NCBI RefSeq assembly: GCF_001570725.1
Contig: NZ_BCNV01000001.1
Location: 434,001 to 498,000 of the forward strand
DNA length: 64,000 nt
Source of the DNA: Paenibacillus amylolyticus
GTDB taxonomy: Bacteria > Bacillota > Bacilli > Paenibacillales > Paenibacillaceae
Direction: 5' to 3'
Below, one piece after another: positions 34,084-42,159 of this stretch (position 1 is the first letter of the stretch; each line of letters starts with the position of its first letter). The notes below the pieces were generated by a model. It was not told where the DNA came from and made no database searches. It saw nothing but the letters and a program-made list of their open reading frames with translations. Made by a program: the position numbers and the translations under genes.

Positions 34084-34710
34084 ATGAATTCAACTTGGCT
34101 TGAAAGAGTAAAAAATAATATCCTCCCTGTAAGTAAAGAACAGATTGATGTGCTAAAGGCTTTAAAAGAATGGGTTTATGAAGGTGATATGTATGATGTT
34201 GAAATTGCAGAAGAAACATGTGAATTATGTGATCATCCACACATTAGATATCAATTTGAAATTGTAAATACAATTAATTCAAATACGCTTCAAATAGGGT
34301 CAGAATGTATCAACAGATTTGAGATTGGAGTGCTTGATAATAATGGGATGCTACTTTCTTCAGAGAAAGCAAAAAAGAAAGTGAATAAAGATAAAAACAA
34401 ACTAGTAACCGAAGCAAAAGTAAAAAGTGTAATTAATTCCTTAGTAAGCCTCTCAAAAGTTGATAATGAATTTGATATTGAAAGTTTTATTAAATACTTT
34501 AAAGATAATGGAGCTTTTACTCCAAAACAGCTTTCAACATTAATTTGGAGGTTGGAGAAGCACAAAATAAATCATATAAAGCCCCATTTTAAATTGACTA
34601 TTAAAAAAAAGAAGGATAAAGATCAACTTCTTGAATTAGCAGATTTTAAAGTGAAGCAAATGTGGGATTGTCTTTCTAGTTCTCAGAAAAAATTTTATTC
34701 AGAGAAATAG
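34084..34710 (+). CDS. Cassette 5: zinc-binding protein of unknown function
   Basis: 208 residues. The N-terminal domain has CELCDHPHIRYQFEIVN and LQIGSECINRF, a C-x2-C ... C set with a nearby His that probably binds zinc. I recall this module in phage and accessory-genome proteins of unknown function. The C-terminal half is lysine-rich and helical (KKKVNKDKNKLVTEAKVKSV), suggesting nucleic-acid contact. Ribosome site AAGGTGATT plus GG just before the ATG. Confidence 0.65.
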   Translation: MNSTWLERVKNNILPVSKEQIDVLKALKEWVYEGDMYDVEIAEETCELCDHPHIRYQFEIVNTINSNTLQIGSECINRFEIGVLDNNGMLLSSEKAKKKVNKDKNKLVTEAKVKSVINSLVSLSKVDNEFDIESFIKYFKDNGAFTPKQLSTLIWRLEKHKINHIKPHFKLTIKKKKDKDQLLELADFKVKQMWDCLSSSQKKFYSEK

Positions 34711-34768
34711 AAACTGGAAAAATGATAAATTACTTGCCTCTATAGTAATTAAAGAAGTCGTGACCATC

Positions 34769-34864
34769 ATCTAAAATAATATTTACGCTGCGGACATTCG
34801 TCCTGGATCGGGCATTCACCAGACACTCAGTATACGCTGAGTTGTAAATACAGGAGCGTTAGAT
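34769..34864 (+). repeat. attC-like site 11
   Basis: 96 bp. Left core ATCTAAA, right core GTTAGAT. The arms are TTTACGC and TTGTAAATACAGGAGC. Hairpins GGAC-ATTC-GTCC and CTCAGT-ATAC-GCTGAG; the middle hairpin has mismatches. Confidence 0.88.
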
Positions 34865-34949
34865 GAAATTCCTTAAAAGCGATAGATACGATAAATTATC
34901 GTGGGAACATATGAATTAAAACTTAAATTTTAATTTTGGTAATAATACA

Positions 34950-35462
34950 TTGTATGAATTAGGGTATTTTTCTACGGACTTATATCAATTGATTGTTTTT
35001 AGTGAATTGATGCAAAACGAAAGATTTTCGCTTATTGATGAGAACTTTTTATCCTCAAGTCAAAATTTCATTATGACAAGAAATAATTATTTGCTGAGAG
35101 AATTCAGAAATAGAGCGCAAATCAAAAGTATTAATAACGGATGTATTGAACTTGTTATTGCTGGAGTATCATGTATGGCAACAATAATAGTCCCATGCCT
35201 TATTTATAGGTTGCAGGCAAAAAAAAATAAATCTCAAGAAATATTTTTTGAAATAAGTACAAATGATAGTGAATTAAATGAATTTTTATATGAATTTAAT
35301 AAAGGGCATTATGGGAAAGGAAGCGAGGGTTTAACATGGTTGTTTAAGAGATTAGAAGAGAAAGGATACAGTGTTACTTCATCAGGAGAGCATGTCTTTA
35401 ATATTGAAAGAATTATAGAAAGATATGAGAAACGCACGATTAAATTAATAAATAAATATTGA
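34950..35462 (+). CDS. Cassette 6: protein with central membrane helix
   Basis: 170 residues from TTG 34950. The middle helix CIELVIAGVSCMATIIVPCL separates a helical N-terminal part (LYQLIVFSELMQNERFSLID) from a polar C-terminal part. I do not recognise it. The frame continues upstream to ATG 34911 but contains TAA at its third codon, and no good ribosome site precedes 34950. The gene may have lost its start through a point mutation. Cassette ends match (GTTAGATGA, TCATCTAAC). Confidence 0.5.
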   Translation: MYELGYFSTDLYQLIVFSELMQNERFSLIDENFLSSSQNFIMTRNNYLLREFRNRAQIKSINNGCIELVIAGVSCMATIIVPCLIYRLQAKKNKSQEIFFEISTNDSELNEFLYEFNKGHYGKGSEGLTWLFKRLEEKGYSVTSSGEHVFNIERIIERYEKRTIKLINKY

Positions 35463-35492
35463 TTGAGAGTAAAGTCAAAAGTCAGGAACATC

Positions 35493-35555
35493 ATCTAACA
35501 TTCCTATATTCACGCTGCGGACATGCGTACGTTCATGAATATAGGAATGTTATGG
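35493..35555 (+). repeat. attC-like site 12 (short)
   Basis: 63 bp. Left core ATCTAAC, right core GTTATGG, only one small hairpin (GGACATGCGTAC region). It keeps ATTCACGC and TGAATATAGGAA arms but has lost the other hairpins. Confidence 0.85.
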
Positions 35556-35586
35556 GAAGTTAACTTAGAGAACGGAGGAGATATAA

Positions 35587-36324
35587 ATGGGAAATGTTAC
35601 AAATCCAAGATGGTGGGAATTTTATCTCGTTAGATATTTTGTTGGTACGATAGTAGGGACAATTGTTGTAATTGCTATAGCCAGTAATAAGTCAAGTCTG
35701 CTTCATCCTTTTTTCTCTAGTATGATTAACTTCGGAACTAAAGAGTTTAATGTCTCTCACTTATGGCTTTTTGCTTTAATAGGACTTGCATTTTGTTACT
35801 TAGCAAGTTCTCCAATACTGGTTTTACATGCATTTAGAACTAGCATATTTAGTCGTCAATTGAGAGAAGTCGGAGCTTCTACAACTTTTAAAAAATGGTG
35901 GAAAGTGATCTTATATTGGTGCGTTTTGATTGTTATAGGTGTTTTTGTATTTTTATTTTTTGACATTGACTATAATGTTTTTTTGAAATTGAAATTTTGG
36001 ATTTTATTTTTGATGTTTTTTTTACAAGCGTACATTATATCTTTTCAGCTTAGACATAAAAGTATATTTCTTATGTACAAAAAATTGAGTTATGCAAGAG
36101 CGAGTAATGCTAATGCCAAGAAGGAATACACAGAATCGTATAAGCATCTGAGGGAACATGGAAATGCTTTTATGATATTAATTATGGAATTAATTCTAGG
36201 GTTTATTTTATACAATGTTACATCTGCTACAATGATTTTGTTAATTCTTTTATTTTGGATTCTTCCATCAGCAAGTGTTTGGTTTGTGGGAACATATTTA
36301 GAATCAAGGATTCGTGAAGTATAA
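35587..36324 (+). CDS. Cassette 7: polytopic membrane protein
   Basis: 245 residues with about six membrane helices (FVGTIVGTIVVIAIA; LWLFALIGLAFCYLASSPIL; VILYWCVLIVIGVFVFLFF; FWILFLMFFLQAYIISF; FMILIMELILGFILY; TMILLILLFWILPSASVWFV). A cytosolic loop around residues 160-190 is basic. Function unknown; membrane proteins of this sort often serve as effectors or immunity factors. Strong ribosome site CGGAGGAG. Confidence 0.75.
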   Translation: MGNVTNPRWWEFYLVRYFVGTIVGTIVVIAIASNKSSLLHPFFSSMINFGTKEFNVSHLWLFALIGLAFCYLASSPILVLHAFRTSIFSRQLREVGASTTFKKWWKVILYWCVLIVIGVFVFLFFDIDYNVFLKLKFWILFLMFFLQAYIISFQLRHKSIFLMYKKLSYARASNANAKKEYTESYKHLREHGNAFMILIMELILGFILYNVTSATMILLILLFWILPSASVWFVGTYLESRIREV

Positions 36325-36374
36325 AAAATATTCACGCTGCGGACATGTGTCGGGTCGTGAATGGAACGTTATGT
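36319..36374 (+). repeat. attC-like site 13 (short)
   Basis: 56 bp. The left core is degenerate (GTATAAA-like), arm ATATTCACGC, one hairpin CGGAC-ATGT-GTCGG, right arm TCGTGAATGGAAC, core GTTATGT (36368-36374). It overlaps the stop of cassette 7. It is the most reduced site in the array. Confidence 0.8.
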
Positions 36375-36408
36375 GTAATACCAAATAAATAAACTGGGAG
36401 AGATCGAA

Positions 36409-36882
36409 ATGGAATTATTGAATGCAATACAAGGGGTAACGTCGATTGCCAGTACAGTGTTATCGCTTGTTCAAATGATAAAGAATAGTAAAGCGGAAAA
36501 GGAAGTTTTAAGTAAAGAAAAAATCGATAATCATTTTGAATTTTACAAGCATATTGTTCTTAATTTGTCAGACTTTTATGTGAGAGTTGATTACAAAGAA
36601 TATATGAACGAGATTGAATATGATATAGAAGGTCAAGCGCAATTAGCAACTGAGGGGCTAATCATAATGAATGTTTTAATTCCGAATCTGATAAATTTTG
36701 ATTATTTTAAAGACATGGACAAAACGTTCAGACTAAAAATGATAGAATTAAATATTCAATGCAAGCGAGATTTAATATATTACGAAAAATATTATTTAGA
36801 GGACCATTCGGACCCAAGTGAAGAAGTTATTGATAGTATTAGAGTTTTATATGAACAAGCACTTAAAGAAATCTGTGAATAA
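36409..36882 (+). CDS. Cassette 8: hypothetical helical protein (157 aa)
   Basis: Soluble, or peripheral to the membrane through the N-terminal amphipathic segment LNAIQGVTSIASTVLSLVQM. The rest is helical and charged (KAEKEVLSKEKIDNHFEFYK). No recognised motif. Cassette ends GTTATGTGTA and TACACATAAC match over ten bases. Confidence 0.68.
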   Translation: MELLNAIQGVTSIASTVLSLVQMIKNSKAEKEVLSKEKIDNHFEFYKHIVLNLSDFYVRVDYKEYMNEIEYDIEGQAQLATEGLIIMNVLIPNLINFDYFKDMDKTFRLKMIELNIQCKRDLIYYEKYYLEDHSDPSEEVIDSIRVLYEQALKEICE

Positions 36883-36912
36883 TCGAATCAGATCAGAGAA
36901 GCTTGGTACTAC

Positions 36913-37008
36913 ACATAACATAATATTCACGCTGTGGACATTCGTCCTTGGTCCGGCTTTCTCCGGACACCCGACATACGTCGAGTCGTGAATACAGGAA
37001 CGTTATCC
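36913..37008 (+). repeat. attC-like site 14
   Basis: 96 bp. Left core ACATAAC, right core GTTATCC. Hairpins GGAC-ATTC-GTCC, GTCCGG...CCGGAC, CGAC-ATAC-GTCG. Perfect ten-base agreement with the start of cassette 8. Confidence 0.93.
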
Positions 37009-37070
37009 GAAACTGCTGAAAAACACTATGAAATACAAAAAAAATTATAAAATACAACGGAGTGACAATA

Positions 37071-37749
37071 TGAGTAGTGCAATATGTTATTGGTGTGGTA
37101 CGGAAGCTACTTCAATGGAGCATGTCCCACCTAATGCCTTTTTCCAGAAGAAAAGGACGTGAAGGACGTATTAGACAAATCATATAGAAATAACTTGATA
37201 ACGGTTCCTTCTTGTAATGAACATAATACGAATAAATCAAATTCAGATGAATATCTGATGGCCACTTTAAGCGGTAAAGTAGGTAATAATTTTGTTGCTT
37301 ACTTTCATACAGCAACAAAAGTTAGTCGTAGTAGAATGCGTAATCCTAAAATAATTAAAGTTGATAAAAGTGCAATATTAAAATTGAAGAACCAATACTT
37401 TCCAGTTCTTTGGATTACAGTCGATATAATAAAGTTAAGACATTCATACAAAGCTATTACACGAGCTTTATATTTTTATGAAAATAATGAGGTTTTTAAG
37501 GGGAGTTGCTTTGTTGTCTTAACATTATTTGATCATGAGGATGATCCTGAAGGAACAGAATTTAACAAAAGATCATCCGCTATCTTAGAGTCAGAACAAA
37601 GACATTGGAAGCCAGAATTAAAAGGAAGCAATCCTGATATTTTTACATACCAATTCAGTGAGGTGGATGGATTTAAATGTCAAACGTTAGCGATGAATTT
37701 TTATGAGGGAACTAGAGTATTTGTAATATTAAATGGTATGACAGGATGA
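37071..37749 (+). pseudogene. Cassette 9: HNH-like nuclease, frameshifted
   Basis: ATG 37071 follows AACGGAGTG and encodes MSSAICYWCGTEATSMEHVP then PNAFF, a C-x2-C zinc knuckle with a following His. The frame then shifts at a run of five T (37139-37143) and stops at 37160. Adding one T restores FFPEEKDVKDVL and the next 190 residues (VPSCNEHN supplies the second Cys/His pair). The gene is therefore broken by one base, or the run was misread in sequencing. Intact, it would be an HNH-type nuclease related in plan to cassette 4. Confidence 0.72.
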
Positions 37750-37849
37750 AATAGAGGAAGCTAAACCTAAATTTACATTTCTCACTTATGCTATATTTGG
37801 CGACCTGAATTAATGCATTTGATAGAACATTCAAGATGCCAGCAGAATC

Positions 37850-37945
37850 GGAAAACATAATATTCACGCTGCGGACATTCGTCCTTGGTCCGGCACACGC
37901 CGGATACTCGACATGCTTCGAGTCGTGAATACAGGAACGCTATCA
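37850..37945 (+). repeat. attC-like site 15
   Basis: 96 bp. Left core GGAAAAC, right core GCTATCA (second base changed). Hairpins GGAC-ATTC-GTCC, CCGGC-ACAC-GCCGG, CTCGA-CATGCT-TCGAG. The left flank TCGGAAAAC pairs with GTTATCCGA with one mismatch. Confidence 0.9.
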
Positions 37946-38031
37946 AAAAAGATTCCCAAAAAACAAAAATCGAAACCGAACATACATTCCTCCCGTATAG
38001 TATAGAGAATCTAATCGGGAGTGTGGAGAAA

Positions 38032-38502
38032 ATGAAAGCTACTCAAATACTTAATCGTATACGAATTGTTATTGCAAGTCTTTTATTCATTCCATCCATG
38101 TTAATGAGTTTTTTTCTTCTTAGTAGATTTATACATACCTCTATTGCTTTGACATTAATTTTATCAATATTAGCGCTTGTAGGTTTCTTTTTAAATAAGA
38201 AGTTAGGTGAATATACCAAGCGAGAATTGAATAAGCTGAATGATTTATTATTCCAAGATATTCAGTTCCCAGATACTATACTTAAGATAAGGGATGTTGG
38301 CTTCGAACTTGTTTTTCCGTTGTTGTTACTTGCCATAGGTTCTGATCCGATTAAAGATCTTATAGATTTAAAGCCTATTATTTACAAGATAAATTATCTT
38401 TTCTTTGATATCGCTCTCTTTACTTTATTCATTGCCATGGTTCCAATGTTTGTCTGGATGTTCTATATAGGGATCAAAGAAAGTATTAAAAAATATTGGT
38501 GA
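38032..38502 (+). CDS. Cassette 10: small membrane protein (156 aa)
   Basis: From ATG 38032 after GGAGTGTGGAG. Four predicted helices (IRIVIASLLFIPSMLMSFFL; IALTLILSILALVGFFL; FELVFPLLLLAIG; IALFTLFIAMVPMFVWMFYI) with a cytosolic basic segment after helix 2 (NKKLGEYTKRELNK). Function unknown. Cassette 37940-38706. Confidence 0.68.
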   Translation: MKATQILNRIRIVIASLLFIPSMLMSFFLLSRFIHTSIALTLILSILALVGFFLNKKLGEYTKRELNKLNDLLFQDIQFPDTILKIRDVGFELVFPLLLLAIGSDPIKDLIDLKPIIYKINYLFFDIALFTLFIAMVPMFVWMFYIGIKESIKKYW

Positions 38503-38551
38503 AAATTATTGCAAAAATGTTGGTGTGTTAATCTAAGAAGGCAAATACATC

Positions 38552-38712
38552 CGATAACAACATATTCACGTTGCGTGTCTGACGACCCCTGGTCTGCAAG
38601 AGGCATTTTGAGGACGCCGAGTCAACAGACAACCTTGCTCTGGCTAAGTAGATCTGATCCGGGCTTACGCTTCATAAGCCAGTGAGGGTTCGTGAATACA
38701 ACAACATTATAT
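38552..38712 (+). repeat. attC-like site 16 (long)
   Basis: 161 bp. Left core CGATAAC, arm ACATATTCACG; right arm CGTGAATACAACAAC, core ATTATAT (38706-38712). The interior contains GGTCTGC...CAACAGAC and TGGCT...AGCCA arms. Same long class as sites 2, 7 and 17. Confidence 0.82.
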
Positions 38713-38823
38713 GACAGAAATATTTTTCAACTGTAAAATTTGCTGGGTTTCTCTTTATTATTAAATTCATTAATTGATAGGGGATTGACCAGTACTACAA
38801 TTTTTAAGGAGAGATAAAAAAGT

Positions 38824-39378
38824 ATGAGTGAAGATTTTGGCAAAGAAAATAGTATGACTAATAGCACTTTTGCCTTGGAGAGCTTAAAGAACATTCAAGA
38901 ATTGATACGGTTTACAGATACTAAGGCTTCTGCCCTCTTAGTCGCGTATGGCTTAATTTTAACTGTATTTATGGAAACAGCAAAAAAAATGAGCTTTTCT
39001 AATATTGCAAAGATGGATATTTATGATACGCTGTTGCCTATGCTTGTTCTTATTGTAGGAATATTGCTAGTGATTTTATTAGTTTACCAACTTTACTTTA
39101 TCATTATTCAAGTTCTAAAGCCGAGGCTATCAATGAATTATAAGGTTAATGAACACTCTATTTTTTACTTTGAACATGTAGCAAGTATGAAGAAATCTGA
39201 TGTGTTAGATAGATACTTAACTGCAAATGAAACAGATATGGTAGAAGAGATAGTAGGACAAATTTATGAAGTTTCAAAGATAATGAAAATAAAAACTCAT
39301 CGTTTAAAGAAGGCAATGGAATATCTTTTTGTGAACCTTGTTTTATTACTTTTATATATTTTTTTGAGTAGCTTTTAA
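38824..39378 (+). CDS. pycTM: Cassette 11a: Pycsar membrane effector
   Basis: 184 residues. ALESLKNIQELIRFTDTKAS leads into two helices (LLVAYGLILTVFMETAKK; LPMLVLIVGILLVILLVYQL). A cytosolic helical region and a C-terminal helix (YLFVNLVLLLLYIFL) follow. The N-R-F-x-D-T-K-A signature directly before the first helix is that of the PycTM effector family. When the linked cyclase makes cyclic UMP or CMP during phage infection, PycTM is thought to disrupt the inner membrane. It lies 53 bp upstream of the cyclase gene, in the same cassette. Confidence 0.85.
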   Translation: MSEDFGKENSMTNSTFALESLKNIQELIRFTDTKASALLVAYGLILTVFMETAKKMSFSNIAKMDIYDTLLPMLVLIVGILLVILLVYQLYFIIIQVLKPRLSMNYKVNEHSIFYFEHVASMKKSDVLDRYLTANETDMVEEIVGQIYEVSKIMKIKTHRLKKAMEYLFVNLVLLLLYIFLSSF

Positions 39379-39431
39379 TTTTTACGATGGACAATTACTA
39401 ATTTTAACTTTATCTAAATTGGAGGCTAACT

Positions 39432-40178
39432 ATGAAAAGTTTAGATTATTACTACAAAGATCGAAAGAAGAAGGTTGAAGAGATATTAGACAATACGGAT
39501 AAGGTTAATGAAGTGGATAAATTTCCAAGAGACGAGGATTTTACCTATACGAATGCGTATAAAGCGTGGGCAGGAGCGATTTTTGTTGATCTAAGAGACT
39601 CCACTACGTTGTTCACTGGTAATAATGATATTGATATTGCAAAAGTGATTCGGGGCTTTACATCAGAAATTATTGAAATTCTAAGAAAAGATCTTGAATC
39701 TAATGATTTGAAAGAGATTGGTATAAGAGGAGATTGTGTCTTTGCTGTCTATTCTACCCCCTTGAAAACGGATATATATGAGATTGCAAACAGAGCCTTT
39801 TATATCAATACGTATATGAAGATGTTAAATAAATTATTGAAAAACCGTTCTTTGCCGACTATAAAAGCAGGTATAGGCTTAGCAACCAATCCAACGCTTG
39901 CAGTGAAAGCTGGTAGAAAGTCTTCAGGAATTCATAATTTAGTTTGGATTGGTGAGTCAGTTGCAAAAGCATCCAATTTATCTGATTTGGGCAACAACAA
40001 TGGAAATGGCGCTATTGTTATGTCTTCAGTTTTTTATAGTAACTATATTGATAATGCTTCTGAGGATGCAAAGAATTGGTGGACACAAAAGTACGATAAT
40101 TCATACGGAACTTACTATCATGGGAATGTAGTAAAATCAGCGTTTAACGACTGGATTGAAGATGGTATGAAAGATTGA
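39432..40178 (+). CDS. pycC: Cassette 11b: Pycsar nucleotide cyclase
   Basis: 248 residues. A class III cyclase homology domain: AGAIFVDLRDSTTLF holds the first metal-binding Asp, KEIGIRGDCVFAVYST the second Asp, and GIGLATNPTLAVKAG is typical of the group; HNLVWIGESVAKASNLSDLG is the C-terminal active-site region. Its length, simple architecture and adjacency to a PycTM effector identify it as a pyrimidine cyclase of phage defence rather than a housekeeping adenylate cyclase. Whether it makes cCMP or cUMP cannot be read by eye. Ribosome site GGAGGCTAACT. Confidence 0.88.
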   Translation: MKSLDYYYKDRKKKVEEILDNTDKVNEVDKFPRDEDFTYTNAYKAWAGAIFVDLRDSTTLFTGNNDIDIAKVIRGFTSEIIEILRKDLESNDLKEIGIRGDCVFAVYSTPLKTDIYEIANRAFYINTYMKMLNKLLKNRSLPTIKAGIGLATNPTLAVKAGRKSSGIHNLVWIGESVAKASNLSDLGNNNGNGAIVMSSVFYSNYIDNASEDAKNWWTQKYDNSYGTYYHGNVVKSAFNDWIEDGMKD

Positions 40179-40312
40179 ATTATCAAAAATGATCTGATAC
40201 AGATAGTTAACTAATATAAAAGACGAACAACACTAATTCCGCCCTATACCAGTAATTCACTTTTCAGAGCTACCAGATATATAATTGTGGAATAAACTGC
40301 AAAAAAGCGACT

Positions 40313-40373
40313 CAGCCTTCGTTAGATAAGAACTATTTAACTAAGGCTGGGCCGTTTCGTGAATACAAAAACC
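40313..40373 (+). repeat. Degenerate attC-like site after Pycsar
   Basis: An inverted repeat CAGCCTTCGTTA...TAACTAAGGCTG (40313-40349) precedes CGTGAATACAAAAACC, the right arm of the site family with changes. No clear left ATTCACGC arm or GTT core remains. The stretch 40179-40312 has no gene. The boundary between cassettes 11 and 12 therefore appears decayed, which could fix the Pycsar cassette in place. Confidence 0.5.
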
Positions 40374-40413
40374 AAATACTACTGAGTGGAATGAAAAGAG
40401 AGCCGTTTGGCTC

Positions 40414-40701
40414 TCAATTAGAAGTTATATTTAATTCATTATGTAATTGAAGAGCATCTTTAAAACCTTGCAAGTAGATTTCACGTTCTAGGATTGTTTG
40501 AACTGAGAGGTCTGCATCATCGTAAAGAAATAGAGTTTTATGCATATCCTGAGGTAGAAGTTCATGTAACTGTTTGAAATAAAGATTTCGATCAGATGAG
40601 AATTGATTATAAATAGTATTGTTCTTGAGAAGATCACTATACAAGGCTTCAATTCGATTACGAATCAACGAATCAAGTAAGACTTCTAAAGAATTGTGCA
40701 T
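40414..40701 (-). CDS. Cassette 12a: DUF6809-like small protein (copy 2)
   Basis: 95 residues, the same length as the copy at 247-534. It shares FLYDDADLSVQTILEREIYL and QGFKDALQL, but most other positions differ, so the duplication is old or the two cassettes came from different donors. It runs against the array direction and is divergent from an XRE regulator, as in copy 1. Function unknown. Ribosome site GGTGATC precedes the ATG. Confidence 0.7.
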   Translation of the reverse strand: MHNSLEVLLDSLIRNRIEALYSDLLKNNTIYNQFSSDRNLYFKQLHELLPQDMHKTLFLYDDADLSVQTILEREIYLQGFKDALQLHNELNITSN

Positions 40702-40796
40702 AAATGATCACCGTCCGTTATGTTTTATTTTGCGAACGAAAGTTTAACTTATTGAATATTATTTTAACATAATGAAAATTATAGTCAATACATCTC

Positions 40797-40827
40797 AAAG
40801 ATATTTTTGATTAAGAAAAGATATTTT
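40797..40827. promoter_or_regulatory. Direct repeat between divergent genes
   Basis: AAAGATATTTT occurs at 40797-40807 and again at 40817-40827, 20 bp apart, two helical turns. A plausible operator for the XRE regulator. It replaces the palindrome seen in copy 1. Confidence 0.4.
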
Positions 40828-40872
40828 CATATAATTAAAGAAAAATTCAAATCTTATACGAAGGGATACCAT

Positions 40873-41076
40873 ATGATAAGTTATAAACCATTTCAAAAAT
40901 TATTGATCGACAGGGAGATTAAGAAGCAGGATTTATTGAAAATGACGGGGATATCATCGGCAACGATGGCAAAGCTCAACACGAATGAGTATGTATCTCT
41001 AGAAGTTATTGATAAATTATGTACGGCATTGGGATGCCAGCCTGGAGATCTTTTGGAACATGAAACAGACCAATGA
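40873..41076 (+). CDS. Cassette 12b: XRE/Cro-type small regulator (copy 2)
   Basis: 67 residues from ATG 40873 (GAAGGG). A single HTH domain, KQDLLKMTGISSATMAKLNT, with the tail KLCTALGCQPGDLLEHE typical of Cro/C1 proteins from Firmicutes. Divergent from the DUF6809-like gene and functionally equivalent in layout to 688-912. It probably controls both promoters of the cassette. Confidence 0.88.
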   Translation: MISYKPFQKLLIDREIKKQDLLKMTGISSATMAKLNTNEYVSLEVIDKLCTALGCQPGDLLEHETDQ

Positions 41077-41126
41077 AAGAATAGAATATAAGAGGGTGTT
41101 GGTTAACTCCAAGATGTGATTCCGTC

Positions 41127-41248
41127 GTATAACATAATATTTAAGCATTGGCTCCTTACGGAGCCATGGTCTGCTAGATGATTGCGTGGAAGCGTGTCAG
41201 CAGACACATCCGACTGCGTCGAACGTCATGAATACAGGAACGTTATCT
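41127..41248 (+). repeat. attC-like site 17
   Basis: 122 bp. Left core GTATAAC, right core GTTATCT (41242-41248). Hairpin GGCTCC-TTAC-GGAGCC, then TCTGCT...AGCAGA arms. The left flank TTCCGTCGTATAAC is the same as in site 2, which closes the homologous cassette at the other end of the window. Confidence 0.9.
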
Positions 41249-41267
41249 GAAATAATAGGAGGACAAA

Positions 41268-41963
41268 ATGAAAGAGAATTTTAAAGAATACAAACTTGAA
41301 ACAAGAGATGATTTTATTATCTATCTTCGATATCTTATCCAACTAGGACAAAGACAATTGTATTATTTCAAATTGTACCTCAAAGAGATGGAACTTGATA
41401 TTGAAAGACTAAGAAATAATGGAATCATTGATGGACTAACTTATGAGAAACATAGGACAAGCATTGCATTTCTTACAATCTACCTATTCAATTTAATCGG
41501 TGATGAATCTAAGGGAGCTCTTTCCTATCGTAAATTTAGAAAACTAGCAGAAAAAAAGGAAATAGGTTTAATTCCTTTAAACGATAAGATTAAAAATATT
41601 TTAGTAGAAGCTAACAATGCTAGAAATTGGTCTTGTCACATTCCTGAATCTTATTTACATGCAGAATTTGAAGCAGCAAAAAAGCACAACAAGAATTTTT
41701 CTAAGGAAGGAGTGATTCGAATACCCTCACCAATAATAGTTACAATACATAAAACACATTCAATTGAATGGCTAATGCATTTAGTTAATGACAGTAAAAA
41801 TAATAGGGATAACTTTGTAAATGTATTACTTCAGATGAAAAAAGACTTCTCAATATTAATTGGATATAGAATGGAAGTATTAACTGAATATTCAACCGAT
41901 TTAAATACATTAGATTATCATGTTGATATACCAGGTTTCTCAATTCAAATGCAAAATAAGTAA
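41268..41963 (+). CDS. Cassette 13: HEPN-motif protein (231 aa)
   Basis: Helical protein with NNARNWSCHIPES, giving RNxxxH at about residue 125, in a context like HEPN RNases. The N-terminal part (YLRYLIQLGQRQLYYFKLYL) is amphipathic helix. The remainder has SIEWLMHLVNDSKNNRDNFV. Probably a defence RNase or a regulatory HEPN protein. Ribosome site AGGAGGAC immediately after the recombination site. Cassette ends GTTATCTGAA and TTCAGATAAC match over ten bases. Confidence 0.72.
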   Translation: MKENFKEYKLETRDDFIIYLRYLIQLGQRQLYYFKLYLKEMELDIERLRNNGIIDGLTYEKHRTSIAFLTIYLFNLIGDESKGALSYRKFRKLAEKKEIGLIPLNDKIKNILVEANNARNWSCHIPESYLHAEFEAAKKHNKNFSKEGVIRIPSPIIVTIHKTHSIEWLMHLVNDSKNNRDNFVNVLLQMKKDFSILIGYRMEVLTEYSTDLNTLDYHVDIPGFSIQMQNK

Positions 41964-41995
41964 TATAAGAGTAACTCACAGTAGAACATGAATTC

Positions 41996-42120
41996 AGATA
42001 ACAAAGTGTTCACATATCGTCGCATCCGCTCCTTGGTCCGGCTGAAGTAAAGAAACGAGGAAGCGAATTCAGCCGGAAACACCCAACATTCGCTGGCGTT
42101 GTGAACAATAAACGTTAGCT
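41996..42120 (+). repeat. attC-like site 18
   Basis: 125 bp. Left core AGATAAC, arm GTGTTCACA; right arm TGTGAACAATAAAC, core GTTAGCT. The stem CCGGCTGAA...TTCAGCCGG is a perfect nine base pairs. The arms differ from the consensus but remain complementary to each other (GTTCACA with TGTGAAC), a compensatory change. Confidence 0.85.
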
Positions 42121-42159
42121 GGATTTGCTAAAATAAATACATAACAAGGAGTTAAGAAA

